Below, piece after piece: positions 49,920 to 58,022 of a stretch of 64,000 nucleotides of DNA. Source of the stretch: a virus; IMG/VR virus record IMGVR_UViG_3300042197_003333, positions 16,246 through 80,245 of that record, one strand, 5' to 3'. The notes beneath the pieces were generated by a model. The model did not search any database. It saw only the letters and a program-made list of their open reading frames with translations, and was not told the origin of the DNA. Positions within the stretch are counted from its first letter, which is position 1. Each line of letters opens with the position of its first letter. The position numbers were made by a program, and so were the translations under genes.

Positions 49920-50636
49920 ATGCAAAACTTAAAAATACTTGGACCTACCGAAATTGGTAGAGGAATATTAATTGAATATGATGCGGGTTATGTATCACCA
50001 AAAGAATTTTCAAACGATAGAGTTATAAAAGAAAGTTTGGACGCATCAGATTACTCAAAACCATTTGAGTTTTATGCCGTACTTCAAAAATACGACACAC
50101 CAAATAGAAACGGAAGAATTTATCCTGAAAAAATCTTAAAAAGAGAAGCTGACAATTATATTAAAAATTATATAAAAAGGGGGACTTCATTATCTGAACT
50201 TAACCACCCTGAGTCATCACTTATTGACCTAGACAGAGTTTCACATATTATAAGTGATATGTGGTGGGATAAAAATGTTCTACTTGGAAAATTAAAACTT
50301 TTAACTTCACCAGGATTTCATGAAAGAGGAATTGTGTCAACAAAGGGAGACCAAGCGGCAAATCTTTTAAGACAAGGTGTTACACTTGGAATATCATCAA
50401 GAGGAGTTGGCTCATTAAAGAAAAGAGGTGAACAAAATGAGGTGCAAGAAGATTTTGAATTAATTTGTTTTGACCTTGTATCATCACCATCAACACCAGG
50501 CGCTTACTTATTCAAAGATGAAAAGGATAGATACAAATATGAAGAAAATATTAAGGAAGAAGAAAGACCAAAATCAATAGAAAATAACAAATCACTTGAT
50601 TTAATGAAAAAACTCACCGATTATTTATCAAAATAA
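49920..50636 (+). CDS. Prohead protease (T4 gp21-like)
   Basis: 238 residues. The herpesvirus-assemblin/gp21 pattern is visible: YAVLQKYDTPNRNGRIYPEK, SELNHPESSLIDL (catalytic His of NHPE, near residue 98), and GVTLGISSRGVGSLK (Ser near 160). In T4 this enzyme degrades the scaffold and cuts capsid and internal proteins after hydrophobic-x-Glu. The many leaders in this window ending in such sites are the likely substrates. The C-terminus after about 195 is charged and dispensable-looking. Confidence 0.92.
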   Translation: MQNLKILGPTEIGRGILIEYDAGYVSPKEFSNDRVIKESLDASDYSKPFEFYAVLQKYDTPNRNGRIYPEKILKREADNYIKNYIKRGTSLSELNHPESSLIDLDRVSHIISDMWWDKNVLLGKLKLLTSPGFHERGIVSTKGDQAANLLRQGVTLGISSRGVGSLKKRGEQNEVQEDFELICFDLVSSPSTPGAYLFKDEKDRYKYEENIKEEERPKSIENNKSLDLMKKLTDYLSK

Positions 50637-50641
50637 AAATT

Positions 50642-50851
50642 ATGGACGAAAAGTATTTTGTAGCAAAAATCACAATTGATGATGTTGATTCTGAATCAGG
50701 AAAAATTAAAAAACAAAAACAAGAAAAACTTGTTAGGGGTTACAATCCAACAGATGTTGAAGCAAAAGTAACCAAAATTTTTGAATCTTACTCACAAGAT
50801 TGGCGAATAACGGCAATCGTTGAAAGTAAAATTGACGAGGTTATTAACTAA
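50642..50851 (+). CDS. Small protein between protease and scaffold genes
   Basis: 69 residues, alpha/beta: YFVAKITIDDVDSESGKIKK, then VRGYNPTDVEAKVTKIFESY and WRITAIVESKIDEVI. Pattern resembles small uncharacterised Bacteroidota proteins (DUF4494-like, from memory). Starts five bases after the protease stop and is followed by a terminator. Confidence 0.7.
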   Translation: MDEKYFVAKITIDDVDSESGKIKKQKQEKLVRGYNPTDVEAKVTKIFESYSQDWRITAIVESKIDEVIN

Positions 50852-50873
50852 TTAACTGAAAAACAAAAAATTG

Positions 50874-50900
50874 AAAAAGGGACAAAATGTCCCTTTTTTT
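50874..50900 (+). terminator. Intrinsic terminator
   Basis: AAAAAGGGACA-AAA-TGTCCCTTTTTTT, strong stem and T-run. It separates the protease from the scaffold/capsid transcripts. Confidence 0.88.
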
Positions 50901-50946
50901 ATTGCCATTTCAAAAAAATATAAATTTTTTAACAATTATATATATT

Positions 50947-50954
50947 TATTTATA
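50947..50954 (+). promoter_or_regulatory. TATTTATA box
   Basis: 10 bases before the scaffold start; it begins the transcript for the scaffold and major capsid genes. Confidence 0.6.
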
Positions 50955-50964
50955 AAAATAACAA

Positions 50965-52419
50965 ATGGCAGAAAAAAATTTAGTTGAAGAAACATTACTC
51001 CAAATTCAGAATTTGGAAGATGTTATCAATGAAAACGCAAAAGAAATACTTGCTTCAACAATGAAGGAAGAAATTAGCGAACTTGTAAAAGAGTCTATGA
51101 AACAAAAGACTGATGAGGAAGTTGAAATGAAAGAACAGCCTGAAGAGGAGGAAGAAGAAGAATCTGAAGAGGAAGAAGAAATGGAAATGGGTGCTGAAGA
51201 CGAAGAGTCTGATGAGGAAATGGATATGGAAGATTCAGAAGAAATGGATATGGACGACATGGATGACATGGAAATGTCTATGGATATGGATGATGAAATT
51301 ACTGACCTTACAGATTTAGAGGACACTCCTGAAAATGCTGAAATGATTGCTCAAATCTTCAAAAACATGAAAGATTCTGACGAGGTTACTGTCGTTCAAG
51401 ATGGTGACTACACTAAACTTACTGACAACGAGGCCGACACCGAGTACTTGATTCAAACAGAAGGTACTGAAGACGAACTTGAGGAAGGTGAGGAAGATGA
51501 GTACGAGTATGAATTAGAAGAAGGTATGGATGAATTTGATGAGTCCATGCAAGAACCTGATACAGACCTTGAAGAATCAGAAGAAGTTGTGTATGAAATT
51601 GAACTTGATGAACCAACTGAAGAGCTTGATGAAGAAGAATATGAATTTGAGCTTGAAGAAGGTGATGTAGAAGACAATGAATCATATAAACCAGTGACTG
51701 AAGCGAAAAAATCAAAGAAAATGGAAACCAAAGAGGGAATGAAACCAAAAGTTGGTAAAGGCGCTAAACTTGGTTCTGCTAAGAAATTTTCCTATAAAAA
51801 ATCTGCTGGTGGATTTAAAGAAACTATGAAAAAAGCAAATCCAACAAAAGGTACAGGAAAACCAAAGTTTGAATTTAAAGAAGGTGTTAAAATGGAAAAA
51901 ATGCCAAAGAAAGAAACAAAAGAAGCCTCACGTACTTATGGTATGGGATGGAGAAAAGGGGCATTACCAAAGGGAGCAAGAACAGGTTCGTCTAAAGCTA
52001 GACAAGATGAATCAGTTGATGTTGAACTACAACTTTTGAGAGCAAAGAACGAAGAATACAGAAAAGCTCTTAACATGTTTAGAGAGAAATTAAACGAGGT
52101 TGCAGTATTTAATTCAAATTTAGCTTATGCTACAAGATTATTTACTGAACACTCAACTTCTAAACAAGAGAAAATAAATATTCTTAGAAGATTTGACTCG
52201 GCTGATACCCTAAAGGAATCAAAAGCACTTTATAAGTCAATAAAAGATGAACTCACAACAACAAACGTAAAATCAACTCATATTACAGAGTCAATTGAGC
52301 GTGTAATTGACCGTGAGCCACAACAATCAGGTTCCGCAATTAATTTGATTGAATCAAAAACTTACGAAAACCCACAGTTTTTGAGAATGAAAGACATTAT
52401 GTCAAAAATTGCAAAATAA
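50965..52419 (+). CDS. Acidic prohead scaffold-like protein (T4 gp22 position)
   Basis: 484 residues. Helical start with VINE/N at residue 23. A very acidic region (about 50-230) contains EEEEEEESEEEEEMEMG and repeated MDMDD/EEMDM. A basic region (about 235-345) rich in Lys and Gly follows, then a C-terminal coiled-coil-like helix (VELQLLRAKNEEYRKALNMF) and FLRMKDIMSKIAK. It sits immediately before the major capsid gene. Longer than gp22 (269 residues), so it may combine scaffold and core functions. Expected to be degraded by the protease. Confidence 0.82.
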   Translation: MAEKNLVEETLLQIQNLEDVINENAKEILASTMKEEISELVKESMKQKTDEEVEMKEQPEEEEEEESEEEEEMEMGAEDEESDEEMDMEDSEEMDMDDMDDMEMSMDMDDEITDLTDLEDTPENAEMIAQIFKNMKDSDEVTVVQDGDYTKLTDNEADTEYLIQTEGTEDELEEGEEDEYEYELEEGMDEFDESMQEPDTDLEESEEVVYEIELDEPTEELDEEEYEFELEEGDVEDNESYKPVTEAKKSKKMETKEGMKPKVGKGAKLGSAKKFSYKKSAGGFKETMKKANPTKGTGKPKFEFKEGVKMEKMPKKETKEASRTYGMGWRKGALPKGARTGSSKARQDESVDVELQLLRAKNEEYRKALNMFREKLNEVAVFNSNLAYATRLFTEHSTSKQEKINILRRFDSADTLKESKALYKSIKDELTTTNVKSTHITESIERVIDREPQQSGSAINLIESKTYENPQFLRMKDIMSKIAK

Positions 52420-52449
52420 ATAAACAATAAAATAAAAAAAAAAATAAAA

Positions 52450-54336
52450 ATGGGAGCATTATTAGAATCAGGTCTTGTTGGTAACATAGGTCTTAAGCAC
52501 CTTAAAGTTATCAAAGAAGATACTATTAACAAATGGGACAAATTAGGGTTCCTTGAAGGCCTTCGTGGTCACCTAAAAGAGAATGTAGCGCAGTTGTATG
52601 AAAACCAAGCTTCATTCTTAATTAACGAAGCGGCATCTACTTCAGATTCAGGTTCATTTGAAACTGTTGTATTCCCGATTATTCGTCGTGTATTCTCTAA
52701 ACTTTTAGCTAATGAAATCGTGTCAGTACAAGCTATGAACCTTCCTATTGGTAAGTTGTTCTACTTTGTACCACAAATTCAGGGTTACAGTGGTGGTTCT
52801 GCAACTGACACTTTAGGTGTTGATTCAGGTGACCACTATGCGCCTGTAGGTTCTCCTGGTAACTACCCTGGTGACCCTAACGCAGGTTACACTTCAGGTT
52901 CAGGTCAACCTTTCGGTACTGCACCTAAAAACCTTTATGATTTGTTCTACGAAGGCACTGAACCAGGTTTGAACCCAGCAGGTATCTTTGACTATTCTAA
53001 AGGTCGTTTTGTAACATTGACTTCTGCAACTCCAACAGTTGCTTGGTCTAACGGAGCTCTTGTTGCTTCTGCTTACACTGTAAATGGTGCGGCGGCCGCT
53101 GGTACTGTTGAATACAGAAAGATTATCGTTGCACTTTCAGGATTCTCAACTGCCGGTATCGGTAAATTGATTGGTCCTGATGGTCAAGAACAAGATACAG
53201 AATCTTTCTTGTCAAACTTAACTCTTTATACTGATAACGCAACTTGTGCTGCTAACTTGAACACTTCAACATTTACACCACTTTTATTCCGTGTTGTAAC
53301 TCAGAAGTATGGTCAGGCTATGTATGGTCCTCAGTATACATCAACTCAAGCTGGTTTCAACAAAACTACTACAGGTGGTAACGGTGGTTACTACGATAAC
53401 GTTTGTTCACAAACTGGTTATATCTATTTGGAAATCGACGCTCAAGTTCCTGCATGTATCGCTTGCGGACAATCAACTCCTGATGGTTACTCAGGTGCGT
53501 CTTTGACTAACTCAGCATGGACAGGTGATTCAGCTAACACTAACATCAAGGCTGCTTGGAGACGTTACGAAGAATTAGAATTTGAAGACAAAATTGGTGA
53601 AGTATCTTTCAACCTTGAGTCAGTAACAGTATCTGTAACTGAAAGAAAGTTGAGAGCACAATGGTCACCAGAACTTGCTCAAGACGTTGCAGCATTCCAC
53701 AACATTGACGCTGAAGCCGAATTGACAGCTTTATTGTCAGAACAAGTGGCTGCTGAAATTGACCGCGAAATCCTACGTGACCTTCGTAAAGGTGCGGCTT
53801 GGACACTTCGTTGGGACTACAACGGTTGGAAGCGTCTGAACAACCAATCTACTCCTTATACTCAAAAGGACTGGAACCAAACTCTTATCACTGCAATCAA
53901 CCAAATCTCTGCACAGATTCACAAATCTACGTTGAGAGGTGGAGCAAACTGGATTGTTGTATCATCTGAAATTTCAGCAATTTTTGATGACCTTCAATAT
54001 TTCCACGTTTCTAACGCAGCTCCTGAGCAAGACCAGTACAACATGGGTATTGAAAGAGTTGGTACATTAGCAGGTCGTTACCAAGTGTATCGTGACCCTT
54101 ACTTCCCACCAAACACAGTATTGTTGGGACACAAAGGTACGTCACTTCTTGACACTGGTTACATCTACGCGCCATACGTACCACTTCAATTAACTCCAAC
54201 TATGTACAATCCATTCAACTTTACACCTATCAAAGGTATAATGACTCGTTACGCTAAGAAAATGGTTAATTCACGTTTCTTTGGACGTATCGTTGTTGAT
54301 GGTGTACGTACATTTGACTTAAACGAATTGAGATAA
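52450..54336 (+). CDS. Major capsid protein (T4 gp23-like)
   Basis: 628 residues. The N-terminal about 60-residue delta domain ends ENQASFLINE at residue 60 before AASTSD, equivalent to the gp23 cleavage after Glu 65. The HK97-fold region begins SFETVVFPIIRRVFSKLLANEIVSVQAMNLPIGKL in two conserved blocks. The C-terminal half has ELAQDVAAFHNIDAEAELTALLSEQ and ends MVNSRFFGRIVVDGV. An insertion with GYTSGSGQPFGTAPKN lies near 150-180. The gene has more G/C-ending codons (GGT, AAC, CTT) than its neighbours, typical of a highly expressed gene. Confidence 0.95.
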   Translation: MGALLESGLVGNIGLKHLKVIKEDTINKWDKLGFLEGLRGHLKENVAQLYENQASFLINEAASTSDSGSFETVVFPIIRRVFSKLLANEIVSVQAMNLPIGKLFYFVPQIQGYSGGSATDTLGVDSGDHYAPVGSPGNYPGDPNAGYTSGSGQPFGTAPKNLYDLFYEGTEPGLNPAGIFDYSKGRFVTLTSATPTVAWSNGALVASAYTVNGAAAAGTVEYRKIIVALSGFSTAGIGKLIGPDGQEQDTESFLSNLTLYTDNATCAANLNTSTFTPLLFRVVTQKYGQAMYGPQYTSTQAGFNKTTTGGNGGYYDNVCSQTGYIYLEIDAQVPACIACGQSTPDGYSGASLTNSAWTGDSANTNIKAAWRRYEELEFEDKIGEVSFNLESVTVSVTERKLRAQWSPELAQDVAAFHNIDAEAELTALLSEQVAAEIDREILRDLRKGAAWTLRWDYNGWKRLNNQSTPYTQKDWNQTLITAINQISAQIHKSTLRGGANWIVVSSEISAIFDDLQYFHVSNAAPEQDQYNMGIERVGTLAGRYQVYRDPYFPPNTVLLGHKGTSLLDTGYIYAPYVPLQLTPTMYNPFNFTPIKGIMTRYAKKMVNSRFFGRIVVDGVRTFDLNELR

Positions 54337-54356
54337 TCAATTTAAATTAATAAATT

Positions 54357-54384
54357 AAAAGGTCAGAGAAATCTGACCTTTTTT
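54357..54384 (+). terminator. Intrinsic terminator
   Basis: AAAAGGTCAGA-GAAA-TCTGACCTTTTTT, a strong stem with a GAAA tetraloop, 21 bases past the capsid stop. Confidence 0.9.
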
Positions 54385-54424
54385 ATTTTAATAAAAAAAT
54401 AATTGATTTTTTGGTAATATTGTA

Positions 54425-54432
54425 TATTTATA
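54425..54432 (+). promoter_or_regulatory. TATTTATA box
   Basis: Four bases before the ATG at 54437. Confidence 0.5.
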
Positions 54433-54436
54433 ATAT

Positions 54437-55117
54437 ATGAAGAAAATAATTTTAAACAACGATGAACTTAATTTAATTGTTAGAATGTATAAAGAAGAAT
54501 TATTAAGTTCAAATACAATTTCTAAAAAGATTGGAATAAGTAAACCAATTATATTAAAAGTATTAAAAGAAAATGGAGTAGTATTAAGGTCCTCGGGTAG
54601 AAAAAATATAGGAGGTAAAAAAGTGTCCGATAAAAAATATTATGAATTAAATAAAGAAAAAATATCTAAATACTATTCTGAATGGAGAAAAGATAAGGAA
54701 GAACATTTAAAAATTTACCAAAAAAAATGGAGGGAAGAAAATAGAGAAAAATTGCGTGAAGTCAAAAGAAACTACGAAAGAAACCGTAAAGCGACAGACC
54801 CCATCTATAAACTTATTAATAATTTCAGGACAGCAATCTATCAAGTTTTAAAAGAAAATAACATCCAAAAAAACGGACACTATTTTGAGGTTCTTCAATA
54901 CACACCCGAAGAACTGATAATACATTTAGAAAATCAATTCAAAGACGGAATGAACTGGGACAATTATGGCAAATGGCACGTTGACCATATACTTCCAATA
55001 TCAGTACATAATATTAAACAAATTGGGGATTATGAGTTTATGAAATGTTGGTCCTTAACCAACCTACAACCAATGTGGGCTGAAGAAAATATTAGAAAAT
55101 CAAATAATATTTTGTAA
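54437..55117 (+). CDS. HNH homing endonuclease behind the capsid gene
   Basis: 226 residues. N-terminal HTH (SSNTISKKIGISKPIILKVLKEN), a long Lys/Arg helix (about 66-125), then the HNH region WHVDHILPISVHNI...FMKCWSLTNLQPMWAEENIRKSN. This is the group with the WHxDHI and NLQPM signatures common in phage free-standing homing enzymes. Placed straight after a conserved head gene, as in other T-even-like phages where such enzymes drive conversion of neighbouring genes. Confidence 0.92.
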   Translation: MKKIILNNDELNLIVRMYKEELLSSNTISKKIGISKPIILKVLKENGVVLRSSGRKNIGGKKVSDKKYYELNKEKISKYYSEWRKDKEEHLKIYQKKWREENREKLREVKRNYERNRKATDPIYKLINNFRTAIYQVLKENNIQKNGHYFEVLQYTPEELIIHLENQFKDGMNWDNYGKWHVDHILPISVHNIKQIGDYEFMKCWSLTNLQPMWAEENIRKSNNIL

Positions 55118-55119
55118 AT

Positions 55120-55368
55120 TTAATCTACAAGAACTCTTAATGCTCTTGATAATACTTCACTTTCCTCAAGTGAAAACGCCCCTCTCCTAAATGCCGCTTT
55201 TGATGACTCAATTAAACAATAAATTGCTTGGTCTTTATTCATATCAAAAAGAAATTTATCAAATTCAACTTCGTCAGAATAATGAATAGATTCAAAAAGT
55301 GACTTTTTTGGAGTTAAATTTTCAATTTTTTCTTTAATTTCTTTTTCTAAATCTTCTGTTTGTTCCAT
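55120..55368 (-). CDS. Small acidic helical protein
   Basis: 82 residues, mostly helical and acidic (MEQTEDLEKEIKEKIENLTP). It contains AFRRGAFSLEESEVLSRALRVLVD at its end, split here as AFRRGAF and SLEESEVL. Convergent with the HNH gene with two bases between stops. Function unknown. Confidence 0.65.
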   Translation of the reverse strand: MEQTEDLEKEIKEKIENLTPKKSLFESIHYSDEVEFDKFLFDMNKDQAIYCLIESSKAAFRRGAFSLEESEVLSRALRVLVD

Positions 55369-55377
55369 AATTTGAAG

Positions 55378-55385
55378 TATTTATA
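55378..55385 (+). promoter_or_regulatory. TATTTATA box
   Basis: 20 bases before the ATG at 55406. Confidence 0.55.
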
Positions 55386-55405
55386 TAAAAGTAATAATTT
55401 ATTTT

Positions 55406-56188
55406 ATGAAATCAAATTTTATAAAGGAATGTTTGGGTAATATTTTTAATTTAAATGAAGCCACAACAACTTATAAGGCTAGAGGTAGTTATAAACCTCC
55501 AATTAGACCAGGATTAACTTATTGGGACGTTGAGGATTTACAACCATTTGTTGACCCAATTTCAAAATATACAAATGCGGAAAACTATCACGATTTACTT
55601 GACGGACACACAAACAGGTCAAAAAAAGATATTTCAAAAAAAGAAAAAGTATCCAAAAAAATTCAAAAAACAGATTTTAAACAAGATGCCCCTGTTGAGG
55701 GTGATGATGAATATACAAAGGCCCCATTTAAAGTTTTAACCCCACTTTATAGAGATAAAGGAGACAAGACAGGGAAAAAACCAAGAATGAAAAAAAATAA
55801 ATTTAATTCATCCGCTCCATTTGTATCCGAAAGTGAAACAAAAGAAGATTTGGCAGTTTGGTTTGGAACAAAGAAAAAACCAAAAGGTAGCAAACAACCA
55901 AAAGGACCTTGGGTTAATATTTGTAGAAAAGATAAAAATGGAAAACATCCACCTTGTGGAAGACCTGAAGCCGATAGTAAAGGTTACCCAAAATGTAGAG
56001 CGGCAGGTGTTGCAGGAAAAATGTCTGATTCACAAAAAAGAGCGGCATGTCAACAAAAAAGGAGAGCGGAAAAATCTAATCCAAAAGTAGGTACAGGAAA
56101 CAAACCAAAAATGGTTTCATACAAACCAAAAAAACAAAATGAGTCAATTCTAAAAAACATGATTATTGAAGCATTAAAGTCAAAATGA
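55406..56188 (+). CDS. Capsid-targeted basic protein with Cys-rich phage domain (DUF6321-like)
   Basis: 260 residues. Leader MKSNFIKECLGNIFNLNE with NLNE/A at residue 18. A Lys-rich middle follows. The C-terminal domain (about 168-240) is GPWVNICRKDKNGKHPPCGR, PEADSKGYPKCRAAGVAGK, then KRAACQQKRRAEK. I recognise it as a conserved small phage domain with four Cys and very high Lys/Arg content. It likely binds DNA in the head, like T4 internal proteins. Overlaps the next gene by ATGA. Confidence 0.82.
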   Translation: MKSNFIKECLGNIFNLNEATTTYKARGSYKPPIRPGLTYWDVEDLQPFVDPISKYTNAENYHDLLDGHTNRSKKDISKKEKVSKKIQKTDFKQDAPVEGDDEYTKAPFKVLTPLYRDKGDKTGKKPRMKKNKFNSSAPFVSESETKEDLAVWFGTKKKPKGSKQPKGPWVNICRKDKNGKHPPCGRPEADSKGYPKCRAAGVAGKMSDSQKRAACQQKRRAEKSNPKVGTGNKPKMVSYKPKKQNESILKNMIIEALKSK

Positions 56189-56577
56189 AACTTTGTATTA
56201 AACATAAAAAAGGACTTATAAAAAAATATCAATTAGATATTTTAAAAGATTTTATTTTGTTGTTACAAAATGAAAAACCATTAAAAGGTGATTTAACAAT
56301 AGAATTTTTAGAAAAAAGAACAAAGGATATGACAACGGGTCAATTCTCAAGAAAAAAATCAAGAATTAGAGTTTTATTTAGAGATAGAATGTTGGCTGAT
56401 GTTTTAAGAACATTATCACATGAATGGGCACATTCTTATGACCACCAAAAACTTAAAATAAAAGATAGAAAAGATATTGGTGGTGAATCTGAAGATTATG
56501 CAAATCAAGTATCAGGAGAGTTGACTAAAAAATTTATTAGAACAAATACAAAACTTCACAATAAAATATTTGATTAA
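56185..56577 (+). CDS. Putative zinc metallopeptidase (HEWAH)
   Basis: 130 residues. VLRTLSHEWAHSYDHQKLK (about 72-90) is a HExxH zinc site, and GGESEDYANQ (100-109) probably supplies the third ligand (E or D). Small phage metallopeptidases of this pattern are common and of unknown target. It is coupled to the preceding capsid-targeted gene and overlaps the convergent 56574 gene by four bases. Confidence 0.8.
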   Translation: MKLCIKHKKGLIKKYQLDILKDFILLLQNEKPLKGDLTIEFLEKRTKDMTTGQFSRKKSRIRVLFRDRMLADVLRTLSHEWAHSYDHQKLKIKDRKDIGGESEDYANQVSGELTKKFIRTNTKLHNKIFD

Positions 56578-57002
56578 ATTCTATCTTGGGTTTTAATTTC
56601 TTTGTTAGATATTCGTCCATAAATTGTATCAAGAGAATGTTTTACATTTGATACAATCACTTCTTCAATCTTTTTGGTCCTCTTTTCCATCTCAATCCTA
56701 AAGAGTCGTTCTACGGTGTCCCAGTCCTTATTAGTGAGTTCAATATCGTAAGAGTATGTTCTATCAACAATTGTTCCTTTATTTCCAAATAAAGACACAA
56801 AAATACCCAATCTTTCATTATAGATATATTTGTCATCAGAAACTGGAGCAATTAATAGTAAACTATCCTCAAGTTTCATTAATCTGACACAAATAAAGAG
56901 AGGCGTCCTATCTAATTTTGTGTTTTCGCAGTGAATTTTGCTATGGATTTTTTTTCTAAATAAAATCTTAACTTTTGCGACTAATCTTTTGAAACTTATC
57001 AT
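56574..57002 (-). CDS. Unknown small protein
   Basis: 142 residues: a basic N-terminus (MISFKRLVAKVKILFRKKIHSK), a beta-rich middle (LFICVRLMKLEDSLLLIAPV) and a helical C-terminus (WDTVERLFRIEMEKRTKKIEEV). No signal peptide, no known family. Its upstream region up to 57067 is AT-rich with ACAAATATACTATG, lacking a perfect box. Confidence 0.6.
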   Translation of the reverse strand: MISFKRLVAKVKILFRKKIHSKIHCENTKLDRTPLFICVRLMKLEDSLLLIAPVSDDKYIYNERLGIFVSLFGNKGTIVDRTYSYDIELTNKDWDTVERLFRIEMEKRTKKIEEVIVSNVKHSLDTIYGRISNKEIKTQDRI

Positions 57003-57067
57003 AATTTTTTTTTACAAATATACTATGAATTTTGTTTCGTAAAGTCAAAAGATATTAACAATTAAGT

Positions 57068-57973
57068 TTAAGATAAAATTATAGTCTCAAATCTACATTT
57101 CCAACCTTTGTATTGTTTAATATCTCCTTTCGCAACTCTTTGTAATGCACTATCGTTTAAATTATGATTTAAACAAAAATTTCTTAATGAATATAGTTTG
57201 TATTCTTCATTTTTTGGTGAAGTAAGAAAATATATTCTTTTTTCAATCGTTTCCCCTTTTGTTCTATTTAAAACAATCAACCCCTTTTGGGTTTTTCTTT
57301 TTATTTTTTTTCTACTAGATTGCATTGTGTTTTTACTGATTCCATGTAATTCACAATATTTATTTAAATTTTTTGTTGTTGATACATTTAAATTTTCATC
57401 ATAAATAACATATTCATCTCTATCGTCATTTTTTTCCAAATTATTATATAAATCTGAAATTAAAATGTTTTCAGTAGATTCAGATGATGTTCCATTTAGT
57501 AGTAATTTTACAAAGTTGGACCATACCTCTACGTCGGTTTCATTTCTCCCAATATTTGCGGCATAACAACATAACACTATATTATCTAAAGTATATCCTT
57601 TTGTCCTATCCAATCTATCTATTGAAGGTTGTTGGGGATGTTTACTAATAAGGGACGGGAGTAAGGGTATTTTGAACCAATAGCACAATCTTTTTTGTTT
57701 TTCGTAAATCTCTAATATATCTTTTACTGTGAGTGTGTTTTCACAATTTCTATTTTTTGAATGATGGATTAAAAAATTGGCCCAAAGTCTAATTTTTCTT
57801 TCTTGGTATTTTAATTTTTCTTTATTTCTATTTTCAGAATTTTGTCTGTATTTTTTTTTATTTTCTCTACCTATTTCGTTGACATGGTATTTACAAAGTA
57901 ATACTTTTTGACTCGGGTGAAATTCATCAATTGATTTAAATTCTCCACATTTTTTACAATATTTAGTCTCCAT
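57068..57973 (-). CDS. HNH-type homing endonuclease with zinc finger and NUMOD-like repeats
   Basis: 301 residues. N-terminal zinc finger CKKCGEFKSIDEFH plus a later Cys (LLCKYH). The nuclease core centres on QPSIDRLDRTKGYTLDNIVL, CCYAANIGRNE, the pattern of HNH-like enzymes that have Asp in place of the first His. Residues 195-300 hold two repeats of a small DNA-binding module (YCELHGISKNTMQSSRK and FCLNHNLNDSALQRVAKG...YKGWKC). Its box lies six bases upstream. Confidence 0.85.
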   Translation of the reverse strand: METKYCKKCGEFKSIDEFHPSQKVLLCKYHVNEIGRENKKKYRQNSENRNKEKLKYQERKIRLWANFLIHHSKNRNCENTLTVKDILEIYEKQKRLCYWFKIPLLPSLISKHPQQPSIDRLDRTKGYTLDNIVLCCYAANIGRNETDVEVWSNFVKLLLNGTSSESTENILISDLYNNLEKNDDRDEYVIYDENLNVSTTKNLNKYCELHGISKNTMQSSRKKIKRKTQKGLIVLNRTKGETIEKRIYFLTSPKNEEYKLYSLRNFCLNHNLNDSALQRVAKGDIKQYKGWKCRFETIILS

Positions 57974-57979
57974 ATACTA

Positions 57980-57987
57980 TATAAATA
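57980..57987 (-). promoter_or_regulatory. TATTTATA box (minus strand)
   Basis: TATAAATA on the plus strand, six bases before the endonuclease start. Confidence 0.5.
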
Positions 57988-58022
57988 TATGAAAGTATGG
58001 TAAAAGTGTGTAAGTTTGTAAA

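Noticed and set aside
51006-51326. Ser-rich minus-strand frames opposite the acidic scaffold gene
   Set aside because: They are complements of GAA/GAT-rich codons; no start context or box is present.
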